Source: an uncultured Granulosicoccaceae bacterium
GTDB taxonomy: Bacteria > Pseudomonadota > Gammaproteobacteria > JABXHR01
Direction of reading: 5' to 3'
DNA: 13,175 nt
Assembly: GCA_937921805.1 (NCBI GenBank)
Contig: CAKZUS010000138.1
Coordinates: forward strand, 1 to 13,175
Part shown: positions 1-5,975 of the stretch, piece after piece
Layout: each line of letters opens with the position of its first letter
Position numbering within the stretch: the first letter of the stretch is position 1
Notes under the pieces: generated by a model
Database searches by the model: none
Told to the model about the DNA's origin: nothing
The model's input: the letters and a program-made list of their open reading frames with translations, nothing else
Program-made: the position numbers and the translations under genes

Positions 1-8
1 GCATCATC

Positions 9-1199
9 ATGGCAAAAGAGAAGTTTGAACGTAACAAGCCGCACGTCAACGTGGGCACAATCGGTCACGTAGATCACGGCAAGACGACGCTGACGGCGGC
101 ACTGACCGTAACGCAGTCGAGCATGTACGGCGGTGAGTCAAAAGCATATGACCAAATTGACAACGCCCCCGAAGAGCGTGCGCGCGGCATCACCATCTCT
201 ACTGCACACGTAGAATATGAATCCGACGAGCGACACTACGCCCACGTCGATTGCCCCGGCCACGCGGATTATGTCAAGAACATGATCACAGGTGCGGCGC
301 AGATGGATGGAGCCATTTTGGTGTGCTCGGCAGCCGATGGCCCGATGCCCCAAACTCGCGAGCACATTTTGCTTGCGCGTCAAGTTGGCGTTCCGTATAT
401 CGTTGTGTTCTTGAACAAAGCCGATATGGTCGACGATGAAGAGCTGTTGGAGCTGGTCGAGATGGAAGTGCGCGAGCTGCTCGATCTCTACGAATTCCCT
501 GGCGATGATACGCCTATCATCACCGGCTCAGCACTCAAAGCCCTCGAAGGCGACGAGTCGCCCATCGGTCGCCCCGCTATTGCGAAGCTGATCGAAGCGC
601 TCGACACCTATATTCCGATGCCTGAGCGCGCAATCGAGAAGCCTTTCTTGATGCCCGTAGAAGACGTGTTCTCGATCTCAGGTCGTGGCACCGTGGTTAC
701 CGGTCGTGTAGAGCGCGGCGTGATCAAGGTCGGCGAAGAAGTCGAGATTGTCGGTATTCGCGAGAACCAAAAAACCACCGTTACCGGTGTTGAAATGTTC
801 CGCAAGCTGCTTGACCAAGGTCAAGCGGGCGACAACGTCGGCATCTTGGTGCGTGGCACCAAGCGCGATGACGTTGAGCGTGGTCAAGTGGTGTGTAAGC
901 CTGGTTCTATCAAGCCTCACACGAAGTTCGATGCCGAAGTGTATATCTTGGGCAAAGACGAAGGCGGCCGTCACACGCCGTTTTTCCAAGGCTATCGTCC
1001 TCAGTTCTACTTCCGTACCACGGACGTGACAGGCGCTTGTGAGTTGCCAGAAGGCACCGAGATGGTTATGCCTGGTGACAATGTGTCATTGGTCGTGAAC
1101 CTTATCGCGCCGATCGCTATGGAAGAAGGCTTGCGATTTGCTATCCGCGAAGGCGGCCGCACCGTGGGTGCTGGCGTCGTTGCAAAGATTATTGAGTAA
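9..1199 (+). CDS. tuf: Translation elongation factor Tu (EF-Tu)
   Basis: EF-Tu is the GTPase that carries aminoacyl-tRNA to the ribosomal A site in the cytosol. All G motifs are visible: G1 GHVDHGKT (residues 19-26), G2 RGITI (59-63), G3 DCPGH (81-85, with catalytic His85), G4 NKAD (136-139) and G5 SALK (174-177). The beta-barrel domains 2 and 3 follow, including the typical SISGRGTVVTGRVERG segment and the C-terminal GGRTVGAGVV. Length is 396 residues, about that of E. coli EF-Tu. The start ATG is fixed by the family-typical MAKEKFERNKPHVNVGTIGH; its ribosome site lies mostly outside the window. The helix just after the P-loop (about residues 32-40, LTVTQSSMY) differs from the sequences I know. 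rpsJ begins 5 bases after the stop. Many gammaproteobacteria carry a second tuf copy, which cannot be judged here. The identification is essentially certain. Confidence 0.99.
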   Translation: MAKEKFERNKPHVNVGTIGHVDHGKTTLTAALTVTQSSMYGGESKAYDQIDNAPEERARGITISTAHVEYESDERHYAHVDCPGHADYVKNMITGAAQMDGAILVCSAADGPMPQTREHILLARQVGVPYIVVFLNKADMVDDEELLELVEMEVRELLDLYEFPGDDTPIITGSALKALEGDESPIGRPAIAKLIEALDTYIPMPERAIEKPFLMPVEDVFSISGRGTVVTGRVERGVIKVGEEVEIVGIRENQKTTVTGVEMFRKLLDQGQAGDNVGILVRGTKRDDVERGQVVCKPGSIKPHTKFDAEVYILGKDEGGRHTPFFQGYRPQFYFRTTDVTGACELPEGTEMVMPGDNVSLVVNLIAPIAMEEGLRFAIREGGRTVGAGVVAKIIE

Positions 1200-1204
1200 T
1201 ATTC

Positions 1205-1525
1205 ATGGCCACACAAAGTCAAACCATTCGCATTCGCCTTAAAGCATTCGATCACCGTTTAATTGATCGTTCTGCCAAAGAAATTTTGGAAACGGCGAAG
1301 CGTACTGGTGCACGGGTCTTAGGGCCTATCCCTTTGCCTACAAAAAACGAGCGATTCACTGTGCTCGTTTCTCCCCACGTCAATAAAGACGCGCGAGACC
1401 AATATGAAATTCGGACTCACAAGCGTTTGATTGATATCGTTGACCCGACTGACAGAACTGTGGACGCGTTAATGAAACTCGATCTTGCGGCAGGGGTTGA
1501 TGTACAGATTAAGCTGACCGACTAA
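1205..1525 (+). CDS. rpsJ: Small-subunit ribosomal protein uS10 (also NusE)
   Basis: S10 sits in the head of the 30S subunit. As NusE it also pairs with NusB on boxA RNA to support transcription antitermination. The family core is clear: IRIRLKAFDHRLID (about residues 9-22), ETAKRTGA, the long-loop region PLPTKNERFTVLVSPHVNKDARDQYEIRTHKR, and the C-terminal MKLDLAAGVDVQIKL. Length is 106 residues against 103 in E. coli, with a slightly longer N-terminus. The start is the ATG 5 bases after the tuf stop. No strong Shine-Dalgarno sequence is seen, only GAG at 1194-1196, so coupling to tuf translation is likely (inference). It is unusually close to tuf and is separated from rplC by 120 bases with a terminator-like hairpin, so it may belong mainly to the tuf transcript. 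Confidence 0.98.
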   Translation: MATQSQTIRIRLKAFDHRLIDRSAKEILETAKRTGARVLGPIPLPTKNERFTVLVSPHVNKDARDQYEIRTHKRLIDIVDPTDRTVDALMKLDLAAGVDVQIKLTD

Positions 1526-1533
1526 GCTTTCTC

Positions 1534-1562
1534 TTTCCCTTTGATGGGAATGCTGTTACTAT
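1534..1562 (+). promoter_or_regulatory. Possible extended -10 promoter upstream of rplC
   Basis: TACTAT (1557-1562) matches the sigma-70 -10 consensus at 4 of 6 positions and is preceded by TG at 1554-1555, the extended -10 element. At 17-bp spacing lies TTTCCC (1534-1539), which matches the -35 consensus at only 3 of 6. Transcription would begin near 1569, at the left arm of the large hairpin, so the hairpin could not then act as an ordinary terminator for that transcript. This is a weak candidate, kept because rplC otherwise depends on readthrough. Confidence 0.25.
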
Positions 1563-1568
1563 GTATCG

Positions 1569-1603
1569 CTTAAGCCCGGCAATATGCTGGGCTTAAGGTT
1601 TTT
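1569..1603 (+). terminator. Intrinsic terminator-like hairpin between rpsJ and rplC
   Basis: CTTAAGCCCGGC (1569-1580) pairs with GCTGGGCTTAAG (1586-1597). This gives 12 bp with one G-T wobble (1578 with 1588) and a 5-base AATAT loop. One G and then TTTTT (1599-1603) follow. This is the classic shape of a Rho-independent terminator. It lies 43 bases after the rpsJ stop and 42 bases before rplC. Because 23 closely packed ribosomal genes follow, it is more likely a partial terminator or attenuator than a full stop, unless rplC has its own promoter. The structure is seen directly; the function is inferred. Confidence 0.75.
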
Positions 1604-1645
1604 GCCGGTCAATCGAAATCGGCATTATCAATAACGAGGAATACT

Positions 1646-2272
1646 ATGGCTATCGGAGTCATCGGTCGAAAGATCGGTATGACGCGTGTCTTTAATGAAG
1701 AAGGCGCGTCAGTCCCTGTGACAGTGATTGAAGTGCAGCCCAATCGCGTTGTGCGTCGTAAAGACGACAGCAGTGATGGATATTGCGCTATTCAAGTCAC
1801 CACAGGCGACAAAGCGGCACATCGCATGAACAGCCCCCAGAAGGGTGAGTTCGCCAAAGCCGGCGTAGAAGCTGGACGCCTCTTGCGCGAGTTTCGGGTG
1901 GAAGATCCCGCTGCTTTTGGCGATGCAGTAGATGTGTCAATTTTTGAGGCAGGGCAATACGTCGATGTCTCAGGTGTTTCGATCGGTAAAGGTTTTGCCG
2001 GTGTCATCAAACGCCACAACTTCCATATGCAAGACGCTACTCACGGTAACTCTCTGTCTCACCGTGCTCCAGGTTCTATTGGTCAAAACCAAACTCCTGG
2101 CCGGGTATTTAAAGGCAAGAAGATGGCCGGTCACATGGGTGCCCGCAATACCACAGTGCAAAATTTGCAATTGTTCCGTATCGATGCCGAGCGCAACTTG
2201 CTGTTGGTGCGCGGTGGGGTGCCTGGCGCCAAAGGATCCGACGTGGTTGTGCGCCACGCGGTGAAGAAGTAA
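1646..2272 (+). CDS. rplC: Large-subunit ribosomal protein uL3
   Basis: L3 is an early-assembling 50S protein that binds near the 3' end of 23S rRNA and reaches toward the peptidyl transferase centre. The family start GRKIGMTRVF (about residues 7-16) and the central extension with KGKGFAG-like SIGKGFAGVIKRHNF, DATHGNSLSHR and GSIGQNQTPGRVFKGKKMAGHMG (about 112-165) are clear. Gln149 aligns with E. coli Gln150, the residue methylated by PrmB. Length is 208 residues, one fewer than E. coli. The start follows GAGGA (1636-1640) at 5-base spacing. It is the first gene after the 120-base structured gap and is followed 10 bases later by rplD. KRHNF replaces the E. coli KRWNF, a substitution also present in the Francisella L3 sequence as I recall it. 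Confidence 0.98.
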   Translation: MAIGVIGRKIGMTRVFNEEGASVPVTVIEVQPNRVVRRKDDSSDGYCAIQVTTGDKAAHRMNSPQKGEFAKAGVEAGRLLREFRVEDPAAFGDAVDVSIFEAGQYVDVSGVSIGKGFAGVIKRHNFHMQDATHGNSLSHRAPGSIGQNQTPGRVFKGKKMAGHMGARNTTVQNLQLFRIDAERNLLLVRGGVPGAKGSDVVVRHAVKK

Positions 2273-2285
2273 GGGGACTAGTGTG
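2271..2285 (+). promoter_or_regulatory. Ribosome site that fixes the GTG start of rplD
   Basis: AAGGGGAC (2271-2278) overlaps the rplC stop codon and lies 4 bases before a GTG at 2283-2285. No in-frame ATG lies nearby, and the reading from this GTG gives MELKLAD, which matches the N-terminus of E. coli L4 (MELVLKD). The GTG is therefore the start. Confidence 0.85.
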
Positions 2286-2888
2286 GAACTAAAACTCGCA
2301 GATACCGGTGCATCAGTTGAGTTGTCAGACGCGACTTTCGGGCGCGACTACAACGAATCATTGGTGCATCAGGCCGTGGTGGCCTTTATGGCTGGCATGC
2401 GCCAGGGTAGCAAAGCGCAAAAGACTCGCTCTGAAGTCTCTGGCGGAGGCGCGAAGCCTTTTCGCCAAAAAGGGACTGGACGTGCACGTGCTGGAACGAT
2501 TCGCAGCCCGCTGTGGCGCTCCGGTGGACAGACTTTTGCTGCCAAGCCCCGTGACCATTCGCAGAAACTCAACAAGAAAATGTATCGCGGTGCTATCCGC
2601 TCGATCTTCTCTGAGTTGCTGCGCCAAGAACGCTTAGTGGTTGTCAATGAGCTGTCAATCGATGCGCCGAAAACCAAGCAGTTGGTCTCCAAGCTCAGTG
2701 AGTGGGACGTCGCAGACGTGCTGCTCGTTATTGAGGGCTTTGATGAGAACCTGCACCTGGCTTCGCGCAACCTTAAGTCGGTTGATGTCATTAGCATTGA
2801 CGGGTTAGATCCCGTTAGCTTGATTGCCTTCGATAAAGTGTTGATGACCGCAGCGGCGGCGCGCAAAGTTGAGGAGTGGTTGGCATGA
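2283..2888 (+). CDS. rplD: Large-subunit ribosomal protein uL4
   Basis: L4 is an early 50S assembly protein whose long loop lines the nascent-peptide tunnel. In E. coli it also represses its own S10 operon by acting on the leader upstream of rpsJ. The protein has 201 residues, the same as E. coli. The extended basic loop spans about residues 47-82 and includes RQKGTGRAR (61-69), with Lys63 at the site changed in erythromycin-resistant E. coli. The globular part ends DPVSLIAFDKVLMTA and VEEWLA. It starts with GTG, supported by a strong ribosome site. Its last bases overlap the rplW start (ATGA). The usual L4 target upstream of rpsJ has no room here, so if L4 still regulates this cluster, the rpsJ-rplC gap is the obvious place (inference). 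Confidence 0.98.
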   Translation: MELKLADTGASVELSDATFGRDYNESLVHQAVVAFMAGMRQGSKAQKTRSEVSGGGAKPFRQKGTGRARAGTIRSPLWRSGGQTFAAKPRDHSQKLNKKMYRGAIRSIFSELLRQERLVVVNELSIDAPKTKQLVSKLSEWDVADVLLVIEGFDENLHLASRNLKSVDVISIDGLDPVSLIAFDKVLMTAAAARKVEEWLA

Positions 2889-3187
2889 ACCAAGAACGCA
2901 TTTATCAAGTCATCGTCGCCCCGCACGTGTCGGAAAAAGCGGCTATGGCTGCCGGCAGTAATAGCCACGTGTTTAAAGTGGCAGTGAATGCCAATAAGCG
3001 CGAAATCAAGGCGGCTGTTGAGCAGTTGTTTGATGTGCAAGTCAATGCAGTACAAGTTGTTTCTGTCAAAGGTAAGCAGAAGCGTTTTGGTCAACGCATG
3101 GGCCAGCGCAAAGATTGGAAGAAAGCAGTCGTTCGTTTGGCTGCAGGCCAAGAGATCGACTTCGGTGCTCTGGGAGGGAATGCATAA
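2885..3187 (+). CDS. rplW: Large-subunit ribosomal protein uL23
   Basis: L23 lies at the tunnel exit of the 50S subunit and is the main docking site for trigger factor and SRP, and a contact for SecY. The N-terminal motif APHVSEKA (about residues 12-19) is present; Glu17 aligns with E. coli Glu18, the trigger-factor contact. The loop KGKQKRFGQRMGQRKDWKKA (62-81) is typical. Length is 100 residues, as in E. coli. The ATG at 2885 overlaps the rplD stop as ATGA, with GAGGAG at 2871-2876. An in-frame GTG at 2876 would add three residues but overlaps that ribosome site, so it was not chosen. The stop shares one base with the rplB start. Confidence 0.97.
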   Translation: MNQERIYQVIVAPHVSEKAAMAAGSNSHVFKVAVNANKREIKAAVEQLFDVQVNAVQVVSVKGKQKRFGQRMGQRKDWKKAVVRLAAGQEIDFGALGGNA

Positions 3188-4014
3188 TGGCATTAGTGAA
3201 GACTAAGCCCACATCGCCAGGGCGTCGCCACGTCGTTAAAGTTGTCACGCCTGATCTGCATAAAGGACGTCCACACGCTGCATTGGTTGAAAAGCAATCA
3301 AAAACAGGTGGACGTAACAATGCAGGGCGCATCACAACGCGGCATCGCGGTGGTGGACACAAGCAACAATATCGCGTGATTGATTTCAAGCGTAATAAAG
3401 ACGGTATCGCTGCAAAGGTGGAGCGTATTGAATACGATCCAAACCGTAGCGCACATATCGCACTGCTGTGCTTTTTAGATGGTGAGCGTCGCTATATTGT
3501 GGCTCCCAAAGGCTTAAAAGCAGGGGATCGTGTGGAAAGTGGTCGCCAAGCGCCTATTCGCGCTGGAAACTGCCTCCCGCTGAGCAATATCCCTGTCGGT
3601 TCGGTTATTCACTGCATTGAAATGCGCCCCGGTAAGGGAGCGCAGATTGCTCGCAGTGCAGGGGCTTCTGTCCAGCTTGTCGCCAAAGAGGGCGCGCACG
3701 TGACGTTGCGTTTGCGCTCTGGTGAGATGCGCAAAGTTCCTGCTGACTGTCGCGCGACGATGGGTGAGGTCAGTAACGGCGAGCACAGTCTCCGTAAATT
3801 GGGTAAAGCTGGTGCAACGCGCTGGCGCGGTGTTCGTCCAACCGTTCGCGGTGTGGTGATGAACCCCGTTGACCACCCTCATGGTGGTGGTGAAGGTCGT
3901 ACTTCTGGGGGTCGCCATCCGGTGTCGCCGTGGGGTATGCCGACCAAAGGTTACAAGACGCGCAAGAACAAGCGCACCGATAAACTCATCGTGCGTCGTC
4001 GCGGCAAGAAATAA
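3187..4014 (+). CDS. rplB: Large-subunit ribosomal protein uL2
   Basis: L2 is a core 50S protein needed for subunit joining and for peptidyl transferase activity. The length is 275 residues against 273 in E. coli. Recognisable segments are KTGGRNNAGRITTRHRGGGH (about residues 39-58), YDPNRSAHIALL, and the highly conserved MNPVDHPHGGGEGR (225-238), where His230 aligns with E. coli His229. The tail GYKTRKNKRTDKLIVRRRGKK is basic, as expected. The start ATG shares one base with the rplW stop (TAATG), and MALVKTKPTSPGRR matches the family. The frame stays open 72 bases upstream, but that stretch lies inside rplW. rpsS follows after 18 bases. Confidence 0.98.
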   Translation: MALVKTKPTSPGRRHVVKVVTPDLHKGRPHAALVEKQSKTGGRNNAGRITTRHRGGGHKQQYRVIDFKRNKDGIAAKVERIEYDPNRSAHIALLCFLDGERRYIVAPKGLKAGDRVESGRQAPIRAGNCLPLSNIPVGSVIHCIEMRPGKGAQIARSAGASVQLVAKEGAHVTLRLRSGEMRKVPADCRATMGEVSNGEHSLRKLGKAGATRWRGVRPTVRGVVMNPVDHPHGGGEGRTSGGRHPVSPWGMPTKGYKTRKNKRTDKLIVRRRGKK

Positions 4015-4032
4015 GGGTCAGAGGGTTTCGTT

Positions 4033-4305
4033 ATGCCACGTTCATTAAAGAAAGGGCCTTTCGTTGATCACCATCTGATCAAGAAGGTCGAAGCAGCGCA
4101 AGCAGCGCAATCACGCCGTCCGATCAAGACTTGGTCGCGACGTTCAATGGTGTTGCCGCATATGGTGGGTTTGACCATCGCGGTGCACAACGGGCGTCAG
4201 CACATTCCAGTGCTGATTAACGAAAACATGGTTGGCCATAAGCTTGGTGAGTTCGCTTTAACGCGTACTTACAAAGGTCATGTCGCCGACAAGAAATCGC
4301 GGTAG
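4033..4305 (+). CDS. rpsS: Small-subunit ribosomal protein uS19
   Basis: S19 binds the 30S head next to S13, near the A-site finger contact with the 50S subunit. The 90-residue product begins PRSLKKGPFVD and carries the family core KTWSRRSMVLPHMVGLTIAVHNG (about residues 33-55) and GHKLGEFALTRTYKGH (68-83). It is two residues shorter than in E. coli, mainly at the C-terminus. The ATG has GAGGG at 4021-4025, 7 bases upstream. rplV follows after 10 bases from a GTG start whose ribosome site overlaps the rpsS stop codon. Confidence 0.98.
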   Translation: MPRSLKKGPFVDHHLIKKVEAAQAAQSRRPIKTWSRRSMVLPHMVGLTIAVHNGRQHIPVLINENMVGHKLGEFALTRTYKGHVADKKSR

Positions 4306-4318
4306 GGGCCTGCACGTG
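4303..4318 (+). promoter_or_regulatory. Ribosome site that fixes the GTG start of rplV
   Basis: TAGGGG (4303-4308) overlaps the rpsS stop and lies 7 bases before GTG at 4316-4318. An in-frame ATG at 4280 lies within rpsS, has no ribosome site, and would add 12 residues unlike any L22 N-terminus. The GTG start gives 109 residues, close to the 110 of E. coli L22. Confidence 0.85.
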
Positions 4319-4645
4319 AAAACTTACGCTAAGTTACGCTACGCGCGGATCTCTCCTCAGAAAGTGCGTTTGGTCGCAGACCAAGTGCGCGGCATGCCTA
4401 TCGAGTTAGCGCTCAATACGTTGAAGTTCTCTAACAAAAAAGCAGCGCAGTTGGTCGGGAAGCTTCTCGAATCAGCGGTTGCCAATGCAGAGAACAACGA
4501 CGGCGCAGATATCGATGAGCTCAAGGTGGCTGAAGTCTTTGTTGACGAAGGGCCAACCATGAAGCGCATGCGTCCACGAGCCAAAGGACGCGGTAATCGC
4601 ATCCTGAAGCGAACCAGTCACATCACCATTGCGGTCGCAGAGTAA
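4316..4645 (+). CDS. rplV: Large-subunit ribosomal protein uL22
   Basis: L22 contacts all domains of 23S rRNA. Its beta-hairpin reaches into the nascent-peptide tunnel, where changes can give macrolide resistance. The 109-residue protein shows the conserved SPQKVRLVADQVRG (about residues 13-26), LLESAVANAENNDGAD (50-65), and the hairpin region VDEGPTMKRMRPRAKGRGNR (76-95), followed by ILKRTSHITI. No deletion is seen in the hairpin. The start is GTG, supported by AGGGG at 4304-4308. rpsC starts 12 bases after the stop. Confidence 0.97.
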   Translation: MKTYAKLRYARISPQKVRLVADQVRGMPIELALNTLKFSNKKAAQLVGKLLESAVANAENNDGADIDELKVAEVFVDEGPTMKRMRPRAKGRGNRILKRTSHITIAVAE

Positions 4646-4657
4646 AGGGGTTTTCGC

Positions 4658-5347
4658 ATGGGTCAAAAAGTCCATCCCATCGGTATCCGTCTCGGCATTG
4701 CAGCTGATTGGAACGCCACTTGGTACGCTGATAAAGGTGCGTTTGCGGACGCGCTGAACAATGACATGCAGGTGCGCGATTTCTTGCGTAAAAAACTCAA
4801 AAACGCTTCGGTTAGCCGAATCCGTATTGAGCGTCCTGCACGCGCTGCTATTGTCACCATTCACACCGCGCGCCCTGGCGTGATCATCGGCAAGAAGGGC
4901 GAAGACATTGAACGTCTTCGTCGTGAAGTCGCCGATCGCATGGGTTTGCCGCTCGGTACTGTGAAAGTCAATATTGCCGAAATTCGCAAGCCTGAGCTTG
5001 ATGCCACACTGGTGGCAGAGAGTGTTGCGCAGCAGCTCGAACGTCGAATCATGTTTCGTCGTGCGATGAAACGCGCCTTGACCAATACCATGCGTTTAGG
5101 CGCACAAGGGATCAAGATTGCGGTGTCTGGTCGCCTTAATGGCGCAGAGATCGCTCGTCGTGAGTGGTATCACGAAGGCCGCGTTCCCTTGCACACTTTG
5201 CGTGCTGACATCGATTACGGTGTTGCTGAGGCACACACTACTTATGGTGTCATTGGCATTAAAGTGTGGATCTGTAAAGGCGAAGTGTTCGACTTGGAGC
5301 AGCGCCGCCGCACAGAAGAGACTAGCGGCAAAGGCCGTAAATCGTAA
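4658..5347 (+). CDS. rpsC: Small-subunit ribosomal protein uS3
   Basis: S3 forms part of the mRNA entry tunnel of the 30S subunit with S4 and S5 and contributes to mRNA unwinding. The N-terminus GQKVHPIGIRLG is typical. A type 2 KH domain spans about residues 40-108 with PGVIIGKKGEDIERL (73-87). The basic run RRIMFRRAMKRA (129-140) corresponds to the helicase-associated region. The C-terminal domain has GRLNGAEIARREW and EGRVPLHTLRADIDYG. Length is 229 residues against 233 in E. coli, shorter only in the tail. The ATG follows AAAGGGG. rplP starts 12 bases after the stop. Confidence 0.98.
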   Translation: MGQKVHPIGIRLGIAADWNATWYADKGAFADALNNDMQVRDFLRKKLKNASVSRIRIERPARAAIVTIHTARPGVIIGKKGEDIERLRREVADRMGLPLGTVKVNIAEIRKPELDATLVAESVAQQLERRIMFRRAMKRALTNTMRLGAQGIKIAVSGRLNGAEIARREWYHEGRVPLHTLRADIDYGVAEAHTTYGVIGIKVWICKGEVFDLEQRRRTEETSGKGRKS

Positions 5348-5359
5348 TCGGAGTCGGGC

Positions 5360-5773
5360 ATGCTACAGCCAAAACGTACAAAATTTAGAAAACAAATGAA
5401 AGGTCGCAACCGCGGCCTAGCATTTACGGGGAATAAAGTCAGCTTTGGCGAGTTTGGCTTGAAATCCACGGATCACGGCAAGATCACTGCGCGTCAGATT
5501 GAATCAGGCCGTCGTGCAATCAACCGTCACGTTAAGCGTGGCGGAAAATTGTGGATCCGTATTTTCCCAGATGTTCCTGTAACCTCCAAGCCGCTTGAAG
5601 TGCGGATGGGTAAAGGTAAGGGCAACGTTGAATATTGGGTCGCCAACGTCCAGCCGGGCCGTGTGCTCTATGAAATTCAAGGTGTAAGCGAGACGCTTGC
5701 ACGTGAAGCGTTTCGTCGTGCTGCGGCTAAGCTACCTGTGCAAACAACCTTCGTTTCACGGATGGTGATGTGA
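5360..5773 (+). CDS. rplP: Large-subunit ribosomal protein uL16
   Basis: L16 is a late-assembling 50S protein that helps place tRNA in the A and P sites. The 137-residue protein starts MLQPKRTKFRKQMKGRNRG and contains LTARQIE-like ITARQIESGRRAINRHVKRGGKLWIRIFPD and KPLEVRMGKGKGNVEYWVA. Arg82 aligns with E. coli Arg81, the residue hydroxylated by YcfD/RoxA. GGAG at 5350-5353 precedes the ATG by 6 bases. The TGA stop shares a base with the rpmC start (TGATG), so rpmC translation is probably coupled to it. It is one residue longer than E. coli L16. Confidence 0.98.
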   Translation: MLQPKRTKFRKQMKGRNRGLAFTGNKVSFGEFGLKSTDHGKITARQIESGRRAINRHVKRGGKLWIRIFPDVPVTSKPLEVRMGKGKGNVEYWVANVQPGRVLYEIQGVSETLAREAFRRAAAKLPVQTTFVSRMVM

Positions 5774-5970
5774 TGAAAGCGACCGAGTTAAGAGAAAAAT
5801 CTGTTTCAGAGTTGTCTGATGAGCTGCTCTCACTGCGGAAGGCGCAATTTAGCCTCCGTTTGCAGGGTGCCGTGGGGGAGGGTGTACGCCCGCATGAGCC
5901 CAAGGCGCTACGTCGTGACATTGCTCGCGTAAAAACTGTCCTGCATCAAAAGCAGGGCGCGGGAGAATAA
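5773..5970 (+). CDS. rpmC: Large-subunit ribosomal protein uL29
   Basis: L29 is a small two-helix protein beside L23 at the tunnel exit. The 65-residue product has KATELREKSVSELSDELLSL (residues 2-21) and the conserved LRRDIARVKTVL (47-58). It is two residues longer than the 63 of E. coli. I chose the ATG that overlaps the rplP stop as TGATG; the in-frame GTG one codon earlier is possible but gives an extra Met not seen in the family. No clear ribosome site lies upstream (only GGATGG), so translation probably depends on reinitiation after rplP. rpsQ follows 5 bases later. Confidence 0.95.
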   Translation: MKATELREKSVSELSDELLSLRKAQFSLRLQGAVGEGVRPHEPKALRRDIARVKTVLHQKQGAGE

Positions 5971-5975
5971 AGTCA

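Larger units (their letters stand above)
1526..1645 (+). other. Structured rpsJ-rplC intergenic region
   Basis: This 120-base stretch is the longest non-coding part of the window. Reading from the left it holds a pyrimidine-rich tract with a boxA-like TTCTCTTT (1529-1536), a small 5-bp inverted repeat (1535-1539 with 1546-1550), a possible extended -10 promoter (1554-1562), a 12-bp terminator-like hairpin with a T5 run (1569-1603), a second 7-bp inverted repeat (1603-1609 with 1618-1624), and the rplC ribosome site GAGGA (1636-1640). A 7-bp helix between 1576-1582 and 1602-1608 would exclude both later hairpins. This amount of structure suggests a regulatory leader for rplC onward, but that role is inferred from sequence alone. 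Confidence 0.6.

Noticed and set aside
1541..1569. TTGATG and TATCGC at 17-bp spacing as a promoter before rplC
   Set aside because: The -10 match is poor (3 of 6) and overlaps the hairpin; the extended -10 at 1554-1562 is the better, though still weak, candidate.
1602..1631. TTGCCG and TATCAA at 18-bp spacing as a promoter before rplC
   Set aside because: It would start transcription about 8 bases before the ATG, at the ribosome site itself, and both boxes match at only 4 of 6.
3115..3186. A 24-codon upstream extension of rplB
   Set aside because: It lies within rplW and does not match L2; the ATG at 3187 overlaps the rplW stop in the usual coupled manner.
2369..3193. A 274-codon open frame on the - strand across rplD, rplW and the start of rplB
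   Set aside because: It lies antisense to three certain ribosomal genes, has no recognisable domain, and is best explained as a shadow of their codon use.
4280..4315. An upstream ATG that would lengthen rplV by 12 residues
   Set aside because: It lies inside rpsS without a ribosome site, and the added residues do not match L22; the GTG at 4316 has a strong site.
5597..5605. AAGTGCGGA resembling the Haemophilus DNA uptake signal AAGTGCGGT
   Set aside because: It is a single inexact copy inside rplP at a conserved codon stretch, and no family of such repeats was seen in the window.
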